The translations under genes and the position numbers were made by a program. Shown here one piece after another: positions 32,291 through 41,481 of a stretch of 49,466 nt of DNA. Numbering within the stretch: position 1 is the stretch's first letter; each line of letters starts with the position of its first letter. Below the pieces are notes generated by a model that did no database searches, was not told the origin of the DNA, and saw only the letters and a program-made list of their open reading frames with translations. The stretch is taken from NCBI GenBank assembly GCA_964399965.1, contig CAYNRX010000014.1, positions 1 through 49,466 on the forward strand. Reading direction: 5' to 3'. The DNA comes from UBA1381 sp964399965 (lineage in GTDB: Bacteria > Bacillota > Clostridia > UBA1381).

Positions 32291-33249
32291 GTGTGGATAG
32301 AATAATCGAAAAAATTTCCTCCTCAAGCTCGGCCGCGATCCTTGCCCATGACAGCGAGGACGCGGACGCGCTTGGCTCAGCCCTGGCGATGGAGGCTTTG
32401 CTTGAATCCTTAGGGAAAAACGCGCGTATATACTTGAGCGAGGAGCCGGAGCAGAGACTGCGCTTTTTAAAAGAAGATATGACGGTGTTTGACGGCAGCT
32501 TTTCCCGGGAGCATGACCTTTGTATCTGTCTGGACTGCGGCGATAAAAAGCGGCTGGGAAAGCGAAAGGTAATATTTGAGGCTTGCCCGTCAACGGTCAG
32601 CATAGACCACCATTATACAAACGAACGCTTTGCCGATGAAAATTATGTGGACGGTACGGCTTCGGCAACGGCGGAGATCTTATGGGAGCTGTTTGAAAAG
32701 ATGGGTGTTTCGGTCGACAAAAAAATGGCTGAGTACCTCTATGCGGCGATAGTATCAGACAGCGGATGTTTCAAGTATAACAGCGTCACTCCCAAAACAA
32801 TGCGTATTGCGGCGGAGCTTTTGGAGCGCGGGATCGACCATGCCGAGATATGCCGCAGGCTGTTTGATATAAAGCCGATAGAGGAGATAAAATTTGCTGC
32901 TGAGGCCGCGCTTTCGATGGAGAGCTTTGCCGGCGGCAAAGTGACTGTGATAGCCCCTGAGGAGGACGTTTACAACAAATATGGTATTAGGCCGGGCGAT
33001 GAGGGCGACATTGTAAATACCGCCCGCATGGTCAAGGGTACGGAGATCGCCGTGCATTTGAAACGCCGTGACGGAGGGATAAAGGTCAGCCTGCGTTCTG
33101 CGGGAAGAGCCGATGTTTCCGGTATTGCCGTAAGTCTTGGCGGCGGCGGACATAAAATGGCCGCAGGAGCTTATCTTGCGGATACCGGGATGGAGGAGGC
33201 TAAAGCCAGAGTGATAGACTTGTGTGAAAGGGCGGCTGATGAGCTGTGA
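32287..33249 (+). CDS. nrnA: DHH-family nanoRNase / pAp phosphatase
   Basis: 320 residues. Degrades very short RNAs or 3'-phosphoadenosine phosphate (and, in relatives, linear c-di-AMP breakdown products). Motif I HDSEDADALGS (about 21-31) keeps both aspartates, although the usual PDGDA is changed to EDADA. CLDCGDKKRLG follows, then DHH at 107-109 (SIDHHYTNERF), and the DHHA1 signature GGGGHKMAAGA near the end. The stop overlaps the truB GTG. Position between rbfA and truB is the usual one. Confidence 0.93.
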   Translation: MSVDRIIEKISSSSSAAILAHDSEDADALGSALAMEALLESLGKNARIYLSEEPEQRLRFLKEDMTVFDGSFSREHDLCICLDCGDKKRLGKRKVIFEACPSTVSIDHHYTNERFADENYVDGTASATAEILWELFEKMGVSVDKKMAEYLYAAIVSDSGCFKYNSVTPKTMRIAAELLERGIDHAEICRRLFDIKPIEEIKFAAEAALSMESFAGGKVTVIAPEEDVYNKYGIRPGDEGDIVNTARMVKGTEIAVHLKRRDGGIKVSLRSAGRADVSGIAVSLGGGGHKMAAGAYLADTGMEEAKARVIDLCERAADEL

Positions 33250-34133
33250 ATGGGATAATATTGCTTGATAAGCCCGAGGGTAAGTCTTCGCATGATATGG
33301 TTAATTTTGTAAGGCGTCTTGTGGGTATCAGAAAAGTCGGCCACACCGGCACGCTTGACCCGATAGCGACCGGTGTGCTGCCTATATGCGTCGGGAATGC
33401 CACCAAAGCGGCCGATATGCTTACCGCCGAGGATAAGAGGTATGAAGCGGTGATAGCCTTAGGGAAACGCACAGATACGTTCGACCGCACCGGAACGGTT
33501 TTGGAAGAAAGACCTGTAAACTGCACGGAAAATGATATACGTAAGGCGATTGATTCATTTATCGGTGAGAGTGAGCAGCTGCCGCCGATGTATTCGGCCG
33601 TAAAGATCAACGGTAAAAAACTCTATGAGCTGGCGCGTGAGGGCGTAGAGATAGAGAGGAAAGCGCGGAAGATATGTATCAGCCGGATAGATATCCTTGA
33701 GGTCGATATAAAAAAGTGCTGCTTGTGTATAGATGTTGAATGTTCAAAGGGGACGTATATAAGGACGCTTTGTGATGATATAGGGCAAAGGCTCGGTACG
33801 GGTGCATATATGATGGAGCTAAGGCGGACACGGTCAGGGAAGTTTGAGATCTCATCCTGTAATACGCCGGAACGATTGGAAGCGCTTAAGAGCGAGGGTC
33901 GTTTGGCGGAGGCTGTTATACCGACAGACCATATTTTTGCGGAGTTTGCGGCGGTAAAGGTCGGCGGCAGGCGGCAGGAACGTGTTTTAAACGGTGCGCC
34001 GGTGAGATATTCCGGGCATGAGGGCGCGCTTTACCGTGTGTATGATGAAGAGGGGCAATTTTTGTGTTTATCCAGATGTGTGGCCGGGGAATTAAGGATG
34101 GAAAAGGCGTTTTGGCCGCGGAAAGGAAATTAA
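33246..34133 (+). CDS. truB: tRNA pseudouridine-55 synthase
   Basis: 295 residues. Makes pseudouridine 55 in the tRNA T-loop. Seen: GIILLDKPEGKSSHDMV, VGHTGTLDPIATGVLP with catalytic Asp38, YEAVIALGKRTDTFD, PPMYSAVKINGKKLYELAREG, and CSKGTYIRTLCDDIG. The start is GTG at 33246, overlapping the nrnA stop (GTGA); this gives the family's standard N-terminus. A C-terminal PUA-like part is present. Confidence 0.96.
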   Translation: MNGIILLDKPEGKSSHDMVNFVRRLVGIRKVGHTGTLDPIATGVLPICVGNATKAADMLTAEDKRYEAVIALGKRTDTFDRTGTVLEERPVNCTENDIRKAIDSFIGESEQLPPMYSAVKINGKKLYELAREGVEIERKARKICISRIDILEVDIKKCCLCIDVECSKGTYIRTLCDDIGQRLGTGAYMMELRRTRSGKFEISSCNTPERLEALKSEGRLAEAVIPTDHIFAEFAAVKVGGRRQERVLNGAPVRYSGHEGALYRVYDEEGQFLCLSRCVAGELRMEKAFWPRKGN

Positions 34134-34137
34134 CGTA

Positions 34138-35049
34138 ATGGAAGTTTATCATGCGGAAACACAACTGAATAATCAGGGAAGCGTAGTGGCTTTAGGTAAT
34201 TTTGACGGACTTCACGTTGCGCACATGAAGATAATCAGGCAAGGTATAAGTTATGCCAACGAGCACGGCCTTGAAAGCGGGGTATTGCTTTTTGAAGAGC
34301 ATACGACTGCGGTGACAAAGACGAAAGAGGTGTTTTTGATAACACCGAACGAAGCAAAGCTGGAGCTTTTGCGCCGGGAAAAGCCGGATTTTGTGTATAT
34401 ACGCCGTTTTACCGAGGATTTCATGCGTCTCAGCCCGGAGGAGTTTGTTTGTCTCTTGGTCAAGAACCTCAATGTAAAGGCGGTCTGTGTCGGTTATGAT
34501 TACCGGTTTGGCTGCCGGGCGGAGGGTGATGTGAAATGCTTAAAGAAATTAGGGGACAAGTACGGTTTTAGTGTATTTGTGACTGAGGCGGTTAAGATAG
34601 ACGGAGAGATAGTATCTTCAACGGCCATACGGAAAATGATAAATGATGGCGATATGGAAAAGGCAGAACGTTTTTTGGGACGGCGTTTTTGTGTGGAAGG
34701 AGAAGTGATAAGAGGGAAACAAAACGGGAAAAAGATGGGCATACCAACAGCCAATGTGGATTACGACAACAGAATGGCCATGCCGAAAGAGGGCGTTTAT
34801 GCCGGCGTTACATACGTAAGAGGCCGCCGCTGCAAATCGGTCATAAATGTCGGCAGCAATCCCACATTCGGGGCAAAGGAAGTGACAGTCGAGTCGCATA
34901 TACTTGATTTTGATGAGGATATTTACGGAGAATATATTCGTGTGTCGTTTGCAAAAATGCTGCGCGGCGACAGGCGGTTTGATACGCCGGAAGAGCTTGT
35001 CCGGCAGATAAAGCATGATATAGAAATAACGAGACGTATGGAGCTATAA
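34138..35049 (+). CDS. ribF: Bifunctional riboflavin kinase / FAD synthetase
   Basis: 303 residues. Converts riboflavin to FMN and then FAD. The N-terminal adenylyltransferase has GNFDGLHVAHMKII, VCVGYDYRFGCRAEGD and VSSTAIRKMI; the C-terminal riboflavin kinase has RGKQNGKKMGIPTANVD and VINVGSNPTFG, then VESHILDFDEDIYG. In the first motif the usual GH is AH (HVAH). AAGGAAATTAACGTA precedes the ATG, 4 nt after truB. No FMN riboswitch is seen. Confidence 0.94.
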   Translation: MEVYHAETQLNNQGSVVALGNFDGLHVAHMKIIRQGISYANEHGLESGVLLFEEHTTAVTKTKEVFLITPNEAKLELLRREKPDFVYIRRFTEDFMRLSPEEFVCLLVKNLNVKAVCVGYDYRFGCRAEGDVKCLKKLGDKYGFSVFVTEAVKIDGEIVSSTAIRKMINDGDMEKAERFLGRRFCVEGEVIRGKQNGKKMGIPTANVDYDNRMAMPKEGVYAGVTYVRGRRCKSVINVGSNPTFGAKEVTVESHILDFDEDIYGEYIRVSFAKMLRGDRRFDTPEELVRQIKHDIEITRRMEL

Positions 35050-35076
35050 ACTAACGAACCGAGAGGGAGGATAATC

Positions 35077-36438
35077 ATGAGCAGTTTTACAGCGGTGATA
35101 TTGGCCGCAGGTATGGGTACAAGAATGAGATCGGACATGCCCAAGGTGCTGCATAAGGTGTGCGGCAGGGAGCTTTGCCGTTGGGTTATAGGCGCGGCCA
35201 AAGCGGCCGGAGCCGAAACAACTGTGGCAGTGATCGGTCATAAGGCGGAATTGGTCAGAGAAAAGCTTGACGGCGAGTGCAATTTTGCGGTGCAGAGCGC
35301 GCAACTGGGAACAGGACATGCTGTCATGCAGGCCGAGGAGTTCATAAAGGCGGCTGCCGGAGGAAACGTGGTGATATTAAACGGCGATACTCCGCTGATA
35401 ACGGCCGATACGATTAAAAAGGCTATAGAAGCACACGAGGCGTCAGGCAACAAGGCGACTGTGATAACGGCGGAGCTTGATGATGCGACCGGTTATGGCC
35501 GTATCGTGCGGGACAGCTCCGGCGGAGTGGTGAAGATAGTAGAGCATAAGGACGCGACGGATAAGGAGCGGGCGATAAAGGAGATAAATTCCGGCATGTA
35601 TGTGTTTAGTGTCAAATCGCTTCTGTTTGCGTTGGGAAGGCTTACTCCCAATAATGCGCAAGGTGAATACTATCTCACCGATACGATAGAGATTTTGCTA
35701 TCAAACGGAGATAAGGTCGGGGCGTATGTTATCGATGATAATGACGAGATACGCGGTATCAACGACCGTATACAGCTGGCTGAGGCGGAGACGATAATGC
35801 GCGACAGACTCCGCCGTATCCATATGAAAAACGGTGTGACGATTCCGAATCCGCAAAGTGTTTATATCGAGGCCGATGTAGAGATCGGCGGCGATACAGT
35901 TATATACGACGGGGCAATGATAATGGCCGGCACAAGGATAGGCAAAAATTGCACGATAATGGGAGCGTCACAGCTTACAAATGCAGTGATCGGCGACAAT
36001 GTTGACATAAATAATTCGGTGATAAAGGATTCAGCTGTAAATTCCGGCACTACAGTGGGGCCGTTTGCGTATATCCGTCCTAACTGCGTAGTAGGGGAGA
36101 ACGTCAAGGTAGGCGATTTTGTAGAGCTGAAAAACTCCACTATAGGCAGCAATACCAAGATATCCCATCTGACCTATGTCGGCGATTCGGACGTGGGAGA
36201 AAATGTCAACTTCGGCTGCGGTACTGTCACCGTAAACTATGACGGAAGTAAAAAATACCGCTGTACGATTGGCGATAATGCTTTTATCGGTTGCAACACC
36301 AATCTGGTGGCTCCGGTCACAGTTAAAGAAGGGGCGTATACGGCAGCCGGTTCAACAATAACCGATGAGGTTCCGGAGAATGCCTTGGCAATAGCGCGGG
36401 CGCGCCAGGTAAACAAAACGGATTGGCACAGAAAATAA
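35077..36438 (+). CDS. glmU: Bifunctional GlmU: N-acetylglucosamine-1-phosphate uridyltransferase / glucosamine-1-phosphate acetyltransferase
   Basis: 453 residues. Makes UDP-N-acetylglucosamine for peptidoglycan. The N-terminal pyrophosphorylase has LAAGMGTRMRSDMPKVLHKV, AQLGTGHAV and NGDTPLI; the C-terminal left-handed beta-helix has many hexapeptide repeats and ends with HLTYVGDSDVG, NFGCGTVTVNYDG, KYRCTIGDNAFIGCN. GAGGGAGG before the ATG, 27 nt after ribF, with no terminator between. So a cell-wall gene is carried at the end of the translation operon. Confidence 0.97.
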   Translation: MSSFTAVILAAGMGTRMRSDMPKVLHKVCGRELCRWVIGAAKAAGAETTVAVIGHKAELVREKLDGECNFAVQSAQLGTGHAVMQAEEFIKAAAGGNVVILNGDTPLITADTIKKAIEAHEASGNKATVITAELDDATGYGRIVRDSSGGVVKIVEHKDATDKERAIKEINSGMYVFSVKSLLFALGRLTPNNAQGEYYLTDTIEILLSNGDKVGAYVIDDNDEIRGINDRIQLAEAETIMRDRLRRIHMKNGVTIPNPQSVYIEADVEIGGDTVIYDGAMIMAGTRIGKNCTIMGASQLTNAVIGDNVDINNSVIKDSAVNSGTTVGPFAYIRPNCVVGENVKVGDFVELKNSTIGSNTKISHLTYVGDSDVGENVNFGCGTVTVNYDGSKKYRCTIGDNAFIGCNTNLVAPVTVKEGAYTAAGSTITDEVPENALAIARARQVNKTDWHRK

Positions 36439-36445
36439 AACAGTG

Positions 36446-36495
36446 AAAAAGAAGAGACATATCCGGGGTGCATTCGCCCCGGTGCTCTTCTTTTT
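36446..36495 (+). terminator. Terminator after glmU
   Basis: AAAAAGAAGAG (36446-36456) pairs with CTCTTCTTTTT (36485-36495). A second GC-rich hairpin CCGGGG/CCCCGG sits inside. No good promoter is visible between here and pth 23 nt on, so some read-through may be needed. Confidence 0.85.
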
Positions 36496-36518
36496 GTGCT
36501 TTAAAATAGGAGGAAGAA

Positions 36519-37082
36519 ATGTATCTTGTTGTAGGATTGGGAAATCCCGGCCGTCAGTATGATATGACACGGCATAATATCGGTTTTGTGGTTATAGATC
36601 ACCTGGCGGACAAATTGGGGCTCAAGGTAAAGAAGCTGAAATTCAAAGCAATATACGGCGAGGGCGTCATAGGCGGAGAAAAGGCGCTGCTGGTAAAGCC
36701 GCAGACGTATATGAACCTTTCGGGCGAGAGTGTACGGGATTTTGTAAACTTCTATAAAATACCGAACGAGAATATAATAATAATCCATGATGATATATCG
36801 CTGGCAGCAGGAAGGCTAAGGATACGTGAAAAAGGCTCCGCCGGCGGCCATAACGGGCTAAAGTCTATCATATACCAGCTTTCCACGGACGAATTTATAC
36901 GCATAAAAATAGGTGTAGGCGCTCCGGAAAACAAGGATCACGAATTGGCGGATTACGTTTTGGGGAGATTTACCAGAGAGGAAATACCGGTGCTGGAGGA
37001 GAGTATAATAAAGGCGTCAATGAGTGTGGAGGAGATAATAAAGAACGGCGCGCAGTCAGCGATGAATAAATTTAATTGTTAG
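36519..37082 (+). CDS. pth: Peptidyl-tRNA hydrolase
   Basis: 187 residues. Frees tRNA from dropped-off peptidyl-tRNA. Seen: VVGLGNPGRQYDMTRHNIGF with the catalytic His19 and Asn9, KPQTYMNLSGESV, IHDDISLAAGRLRIREKGSAGGHNGLKS split over the active cleft. AGGAGG before the ATG. Followed at once by mfd, the usual Firmicutes order. Confidence 0.97.
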   Translation: MYLVVGLGNPGRQYDMTRHNIGFVVIDHLADKLGLKVKKLKFKAIYGEGVIGGEKALLVKPQTYMNLSGESVRDFVNFYKIPNENIIIIHDDISLAAGRLRIREKGSAGGHNGLKSIIYQLSTDEFIRIKIGVGAPENKDHELADYVLGRFTREEIPVLEESIIKASMSVEEIIKNGAQSAMNKFNC

Positions 37083-37093
37083 GGAGTGATAAA

Positions 37094-40000
37094 GTGAGAT
37101 TCAATGAGCTGCTTAAGGACTATCTTCCCTACCGGGGCATTGAACGTCAGCTCCGCGATGGGCGTACCCCGATAGCGGTTTGCGGGATAACGGAGTCTGC
37201 CCAGCCGCAGCTTATAGCGAGCATTGCGGAAAATATTCGCGATGCAGCTATAGTTATTACCTACAGCGATATGGAGGCGAAAGCGCTTTATCAGGATATA
37301 TGTTTCTTTACCGATCGAGCGGGATATTTTCCGGGTAAGGAATATATTTTCTATAACATAGAGACTACCGGGCATCAGAACGAGCATAAACGGTTGGCGG
37401 CTATAGACGGGCTTGCATCGGGAAAAAAGGATATCATCATAACAAGCCTTGATGCGGTAATGGACTATACTGTGCCGGTAGAGTTGTTTGAAAAAAGCGT
37501 CATTACCATTTCCGCCGGGCAGACGCTGGAGCTGGAGGAACTTTGCCGGAATCTTTCCCGGCTAGGATATGTGCGTGAGGAGCTGGTGGAGGGCATCGGC
37601 CAATTTTCGGTCAGAGGCGGTATTGTTGATATTTTTCCGCCCTCAGAGGAGAACCCGGTAAGGATAGAGTTTTTCGACAATGAAGTAGATTCGGTCCGCA
37701 GTTTTGACGTATATTCGCAGCGGACGTTGGAAAATATGGAGGGCGTAAGGATAATACCGGTATCGGAGGCGGTGATAAGCGAAGAAAAACGCAGCGCGAT
37801 TGTTGAGCTTTTGAAAAAACAGATCTCATCCTCCTCCGACAAGAGCTTTATCGAGACGATGGAGACCGATATCGAGAGCTTTAGGACACGTGTGACCTTT
37901 CCTTCGGTCGACAAATATGTGAATCTGCTGTATGGACGTATACCAACTATAATGGAATATCTGCCGGAAAGTGCGATAGTGTTCATAGTAGATCCTAAGC
38001 GCATATTTGAGCGGGCGAACACCATTAGCTGGGAAGAGGGCGAACGGCTGGAGGAGCTTTCATCAAAGGGTGCTCTCCCCCAAGGCGTTACAGTATTTCG
38101 CCGGGATTTTAACGACATAATAAGAATGGCCGAAAAACGGCGGCTGGTGACGCTTGATGTGCTTGAGCGCACTACGGCGGAAATAAAGCCGCTCCATAAG
38201 GCGGAGTTTTCCACGCGGACAATGGTATCCTTTCATGGTAAGATAGAATACCTTTATGACGATCTGGGAAAGTGGAAGAAGAACGGATATACGGTGGTGA
38301 TATTGGCATCAAACCGCGGCCGCGGAGAGAATTTGGCCGGGGCGCTTTCCGACAGGGGTATAGAGGCGGAATATCTTGATGAGGAAAAGGAATTCAAGCC
38401 CGGACGAGTGGTGATATTAAAGGGGAACCTCAGCAAGGGCTTTGAATATGCGTCCCTGAAATTTGCACTGGTGAGCGATAGGGAGATATTTGAGAGCCAG
38501 CGGCGGAAGATACGGCGCAAGATGGAAAATGCCGATAGGATAAAATCATATAATGATTTGGGCGTAGGGGATCTGGTAGTCCATCAAAACCATGGTATAG
38601 GCCGCTATGAGGGTATAAAAAAGATGACGGTCGCCGGGGTCACGAAGGACTATTTGAAGATACACTATGACGGTTCCGATGTACTGTATGTGCCAATAGA
38701 ACAGCTTGATATGCTGTACAAGTATGTGGGCGATCAGGAAAAGGTAAGATCCTTAAACAAGCTCGGCGGAACGGATTGGTCAAAGGCGAAACAGCGGGTA
38801 AAAGCATCCACGGCAGAGATGGCGAGGAAGCTGGTGGAGCTTTATGCGGAAAGAGAAAGGGCGAAAGGCTTTGCTTTCAGCAAAGATACGCCCTGGCAGA
38901 GGGAGTTTGAGGACGAATTCGGTTATACGGAAACAGAGGATCAGCTGCGTTCGATAGAAGAAGTCAAGACCGATATGGAAAGCGAGAGGCCTATGGACAG
39001 ACTTCTTTGCGGCGATGTTGGTTACGGAAAAACGGAGGTGGCGTTGCGGGCGGCGTTCAAGGCTGTGAATGACTCCAAACAGGTGGCATATCTTTGCCCG
39101 ACTACCGTTCTGGCAATGCAGCATTATAATACGTTTATAAAGCGCATGGAGCATTTTCCGGTTAAAGTTGAAATGCTTTCCCGATTCCGAACGCCTGCTC
39201 AGCAGAAAAAAATACTAAAACAGTTGAAAACCGGTGAAATAGATGTTATAATAGGGACACATAGGCTGCTGCAAAAGGATGTAGTTTTCAAAGATCTCGG
39301 GCTTTTGGTCGTTGACGAGGAACAGAGGTTCGGAGTGGCTCATAAGGAGCGGCTCAAGGAGCTTAAAAAGAGCATAGACGTCCTGACGATGACAGCAACG
39401 CCGATCCCGCGCACCTTGCATATGTCGATGATACAGGTGCGTGATATGAGCGTGCTGTCGGAGCCGCCGGAAAACCGTTATCCTGTACAGACGTACGTTC
39501 TGGAGGATAATCCTTCGATAATCGTTGATGCGGTAAAAAACGAGCTTTCGCGCGGCGGACAGGTGTACTACCTATTCAATCGCGTCAGGGGCATATATTC
39601 CAAGGCAGCCTGGCTGCAGGAACAGATACCAAGCGCCCGTATCGCGGTCGGTCATGGCAAGATGAAGGAGGGAGAGCTGGAGGATATCATGTACGATATG
39701 GTCAACGGCTCCACCGATGTGCTTGTATGTACGACCATAATTGAAACAGGACTGGATATACCGAATGCAAATACGATAATAATAGAAAATGCCGATAGGA
39801 TGGGGTTGGCGCAGCTGTATCAGCTTCGAGGCCGAGTTGGCCGGTCTAACCGTGCAGCGTATGCTTATTTCACTTATAAGCGTGACGCGATGCTTTCGGA
39901 GGTGGCGCAGAAGAGGCTGCAGGCGGTAAAGGAGTTTACGGAATTTGGCTCCGGTTTCAAGATAGCGATGCGCGATCTGGAGATACGCGGTGCAGGCAAT

Positions 40001-40573
40001 GTCCTCGGACCCGAACAGCACGGCCATATGGATGCGGTCGGCTATGATATGTATTGTAAGATATTAAACGAAAGTATCCGCGAGGCGCAGGGGCTGCCGG
40101 TAGAGGAGGATACTGCCGTATCGGTAGATCTCAGTGTGGATGCATATTTGCCTGAGCGGTATATTCCCGACCATAATCAGCGTATCGATATGTATAAGAG
40201 GATAGCGGCCATAGACAGCGAGGAAGATAAACTCGAGCTGTGCGACGAGCTTATAGACCGTTACGGCGACATACCGCGGGCGGCAGTCAATATATTGGAA
40301 ATAGCACGCATAAAATCGCGGGTGCGCGCATTGGGCGGCGTGGAGCTTATACAGACAGGACAGAAGCTGACGCTAAAATTCCTGCCGGATAAGGCAGATA
40401 TAAAAATGATGCTTGCGCTTGAGCAGGGATTCCCCGGCAGGGTAAGAATAATAGCAGCTGAAAGCCCGGCGGTGAGCATAATGCTGCCGCGTTCGGCAAA
40501 GCCCCTGGAGAGCGCAACGGCGATGATAGATACGCTTGAAAAAGCGGCGAAAAAAGGAGACGATGAAAAGTGA
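37094..40573 (+). CDS. mfd: Transcription-repair coupling factor Mfd
   Basis: 1159 residues. ATP-driven DNA translocase that removes RNA polymerase stalled at lesions and recruits UvrA. Order: UvrB-like N-terminal part (FYNIETTGHQNEHKR, GQFSVRGGIVDIFPP), the polymerase-interacting domain (GDLVVHQNHGIGRYEGI, DYLKIHYDGSDVLYVPIEQL), a RecG-like motor with Walker A GDVGYGKTEVA, DEEQRFG, TATPIPRTL, QLRGRVGRS, and the C-terminal TRCF domain. The start is GTG at 37094 after GGGAGTG; a TTG 18 nt upstream overlaps the end of pth and is less likely. Stop overlaps the prsA GTG. Confidence 0.96.
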   Translation: MRFNELLKDYLPYRGIERQLRDGRTPIAVCGITESAQPQLIASIAENIRDAAIVITYSDMEAKALYQDICFFTDRAGYFPGKEYIFYNIETTGHQNEHKRLAAIDGLASGKKDIIITSLDAVMDYTVPVELFEKSVITISAGQTLELEELCRNLSRLGYVREELVEGIGQFSVRGGIVDIFPPSEENPVRIEFFDNEVDSVRSFDVYSQRTLENMEGVRIIPVSEAVISEEKRSAIVELLKKQISSSSDKSFIETMETDIESFRTRVTFPSVDKYVNLLYGRIPTIMEYLPESAIVFIVDPKRIFERANTISWEEGERLEELSSKGALPQGVTVFRRDFNDIIRMAEKRRLVTLDVLERTTAEIKPLHKAEFSTRTMVSFHGKIEYLYDDLGKWKKNGYTVVILASNRGRGENLAGALSDRGIEAEYLDEEKEFKPGRVVILKGNLSKGFEYASLKFALVSDREIFESQRRKIRRKMENADRIKSYNDLGVGDLVVHQNHGIGRYEGIKKMTVAGVTKDYLKIHYDGSDVLYVPIEQLDMLYKYVGDQEKVRSLNKLGGTDWSKAKQRVKASTAEMARKLVELYAERERAKGFAFSKDTPWQREFEDEFGYTETEDQLRSIEEVKTDMESERPMDRLLCGDVGYGKTEVALRAAFKAVNDSKQVAYLCPTTVLAMQHYNTFIKRMEHFPVKVEMLSRFRTPAQQKKILKQLKTGEIDVIIGTHRLLQKDVVFKDLGLLVVDEEQRFGVAHKERLKELKKSIDVLTMTATPIPRTLHMSMIQVRDMSVLSEPPENRYPVQTYVLEDNPSIIVDAVKNELSRGGQVYYLFNRVRGIYSKAAWLQEQIPSARIAVGHGKMKEGELEDIMYDMVNGSTDVLVCTTIIETGLDIPNANTIIIENADRMGLAQLYQLRGRVGRSNRAAYAYFTYKRDAMLSEVAQKRLQAVKEFTEFGSGFKIAMRDLEIRGAGNVLGPEQHGHMDAVGYDMYCKILNESIREAQGLPVEEDTAVSVDLSVDAYLPERYIPDHNQRIDMYKRIAAIDSEEDKLELCDELIDRYGDIPRAAVNILEIARIKSRVRALGGVELIQTGQKLTLKFLPDKADIKMMLALEQGFPGRVRIIAAESPAVSIMLPRSAKPLESATAMIDTLEKAAKKGDDEK

Positions 40574-41481
40574 AAAAAACGATGATAATTGCAGCTCTGG
40601 CCTCCGCAGCGATCCTTGGCGGCTGCTCGGGCGATGATTCCGAGGTCATAATGTCGGTCGGAGGAGTGGAAGTCACACAGAATGATTACGATTATGTGTT
40701 GGCGCTTTATCGGCAGAATTACGGAGAGCGGACCGGCGATGAGGAAATGATATACGATTATATCATGGATAAGGTAAAAAGTGTTGCCGCGGCTCAAAAC
40801 GACGGTTTGACCTTTGACGAGGCGGAGGTGGACAGCGCCAGGGAAAATATAATCGACAGCTTGGGCGGCAGGAGTGCATATAAAAAAATGCTCAAGGACA
40901 ACGGTATAGAGGAAGATTTTCTCGATATGCTCTGGATAGAGTACGATATGGCTGATGAGGCTATAAGCGAGAAGATAAATACCAATATAACGGACGAGGA
41001 GCGTCAGGCGTATTATAATGAGCATTACCGCCGGGCAAAACACATACTGTTCTCTACCGTTGATACGATGATGCAGCCGCTTTCTGAGGAGGAGATCGCA
41101 GCGGCAAAGGCAAGGGCTGATGAGGTATATCGGCGGATCCTGGACGGAGAGGATTTTGATGCATTTGCGGGGCTTTCAGAGGATCCGGGCGCATCTTCCA
41201 ACCCCGACGGTTACGTCTTCACCGATGATGAAATGGTGCCAGAATTTGAGGAGGCTGTGGATTCGGTAGGGATAGGCGGGATAGCAATGGCCGAGACGGA
41301 CTATGGTTACCATATAATAAAGAGGCTTGCTCTTGATGAAACCCCCGAGATATATCAGGAGGGCTTTGAGCAAGCAAAAGATAAGATCGACAGCCTAATT
41401 CTTGATGAGCGCAAGGACGAATATATAGAAAAGGTCTTTGAGGAGAAAGGGATAGAGTACGATGAGGATAAGGATATATAA
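40570..41481 (+). CDS. prsA: PrsA-like lipoprotein peptidyl-prolyl isomerase
   Basis: 303 residues. A membrane-anchored foldase outside the cell. Signal peptide with lipobox ILGGC (Cys19), SurA_N-like helical part, then a parvulin (rotamase) domain from about 145: RRAKHILFSTV, FDAFAGLSEDPGASSNPDGYVF, DDEMVPEFEEAV, TDYGYHIIKRL. The start is GTG at 40570 overlapping the mfd stop (GTGA), with GGAG 10 nt upstream. The end overlaps the next gene by 20 nt. The usual PrsA assignment rests on architecture; it could be any foldase lipoprotein. Confidence 0.9.
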   Translation: MKKTMIIAALASAAILGGCSGDDSEVIMSVGGVEVTQNDYDYVLALYRQNYGERTGDEEMIYDYIMDKVKSVAAAQNDGLTFDEAEVDSARENIIDSLGGRSAYKKMLKDNGIEEDFLDMLWIEYDMADEAISEKINTNITDEERQAYYNEHYRRAKHILFSTVDTMMQPLSEEEIAAAKARADEVYRRILDGEDFDAFAGLSEDPGASSNPDGYVFTDDEMVPEFEEAVDSVGIGGIAMAETDYGYHIIKRLALDETPEIYQEGFEQAKDKIDSLILDERKDEYIEKVFEEKGIEYDEDKDI

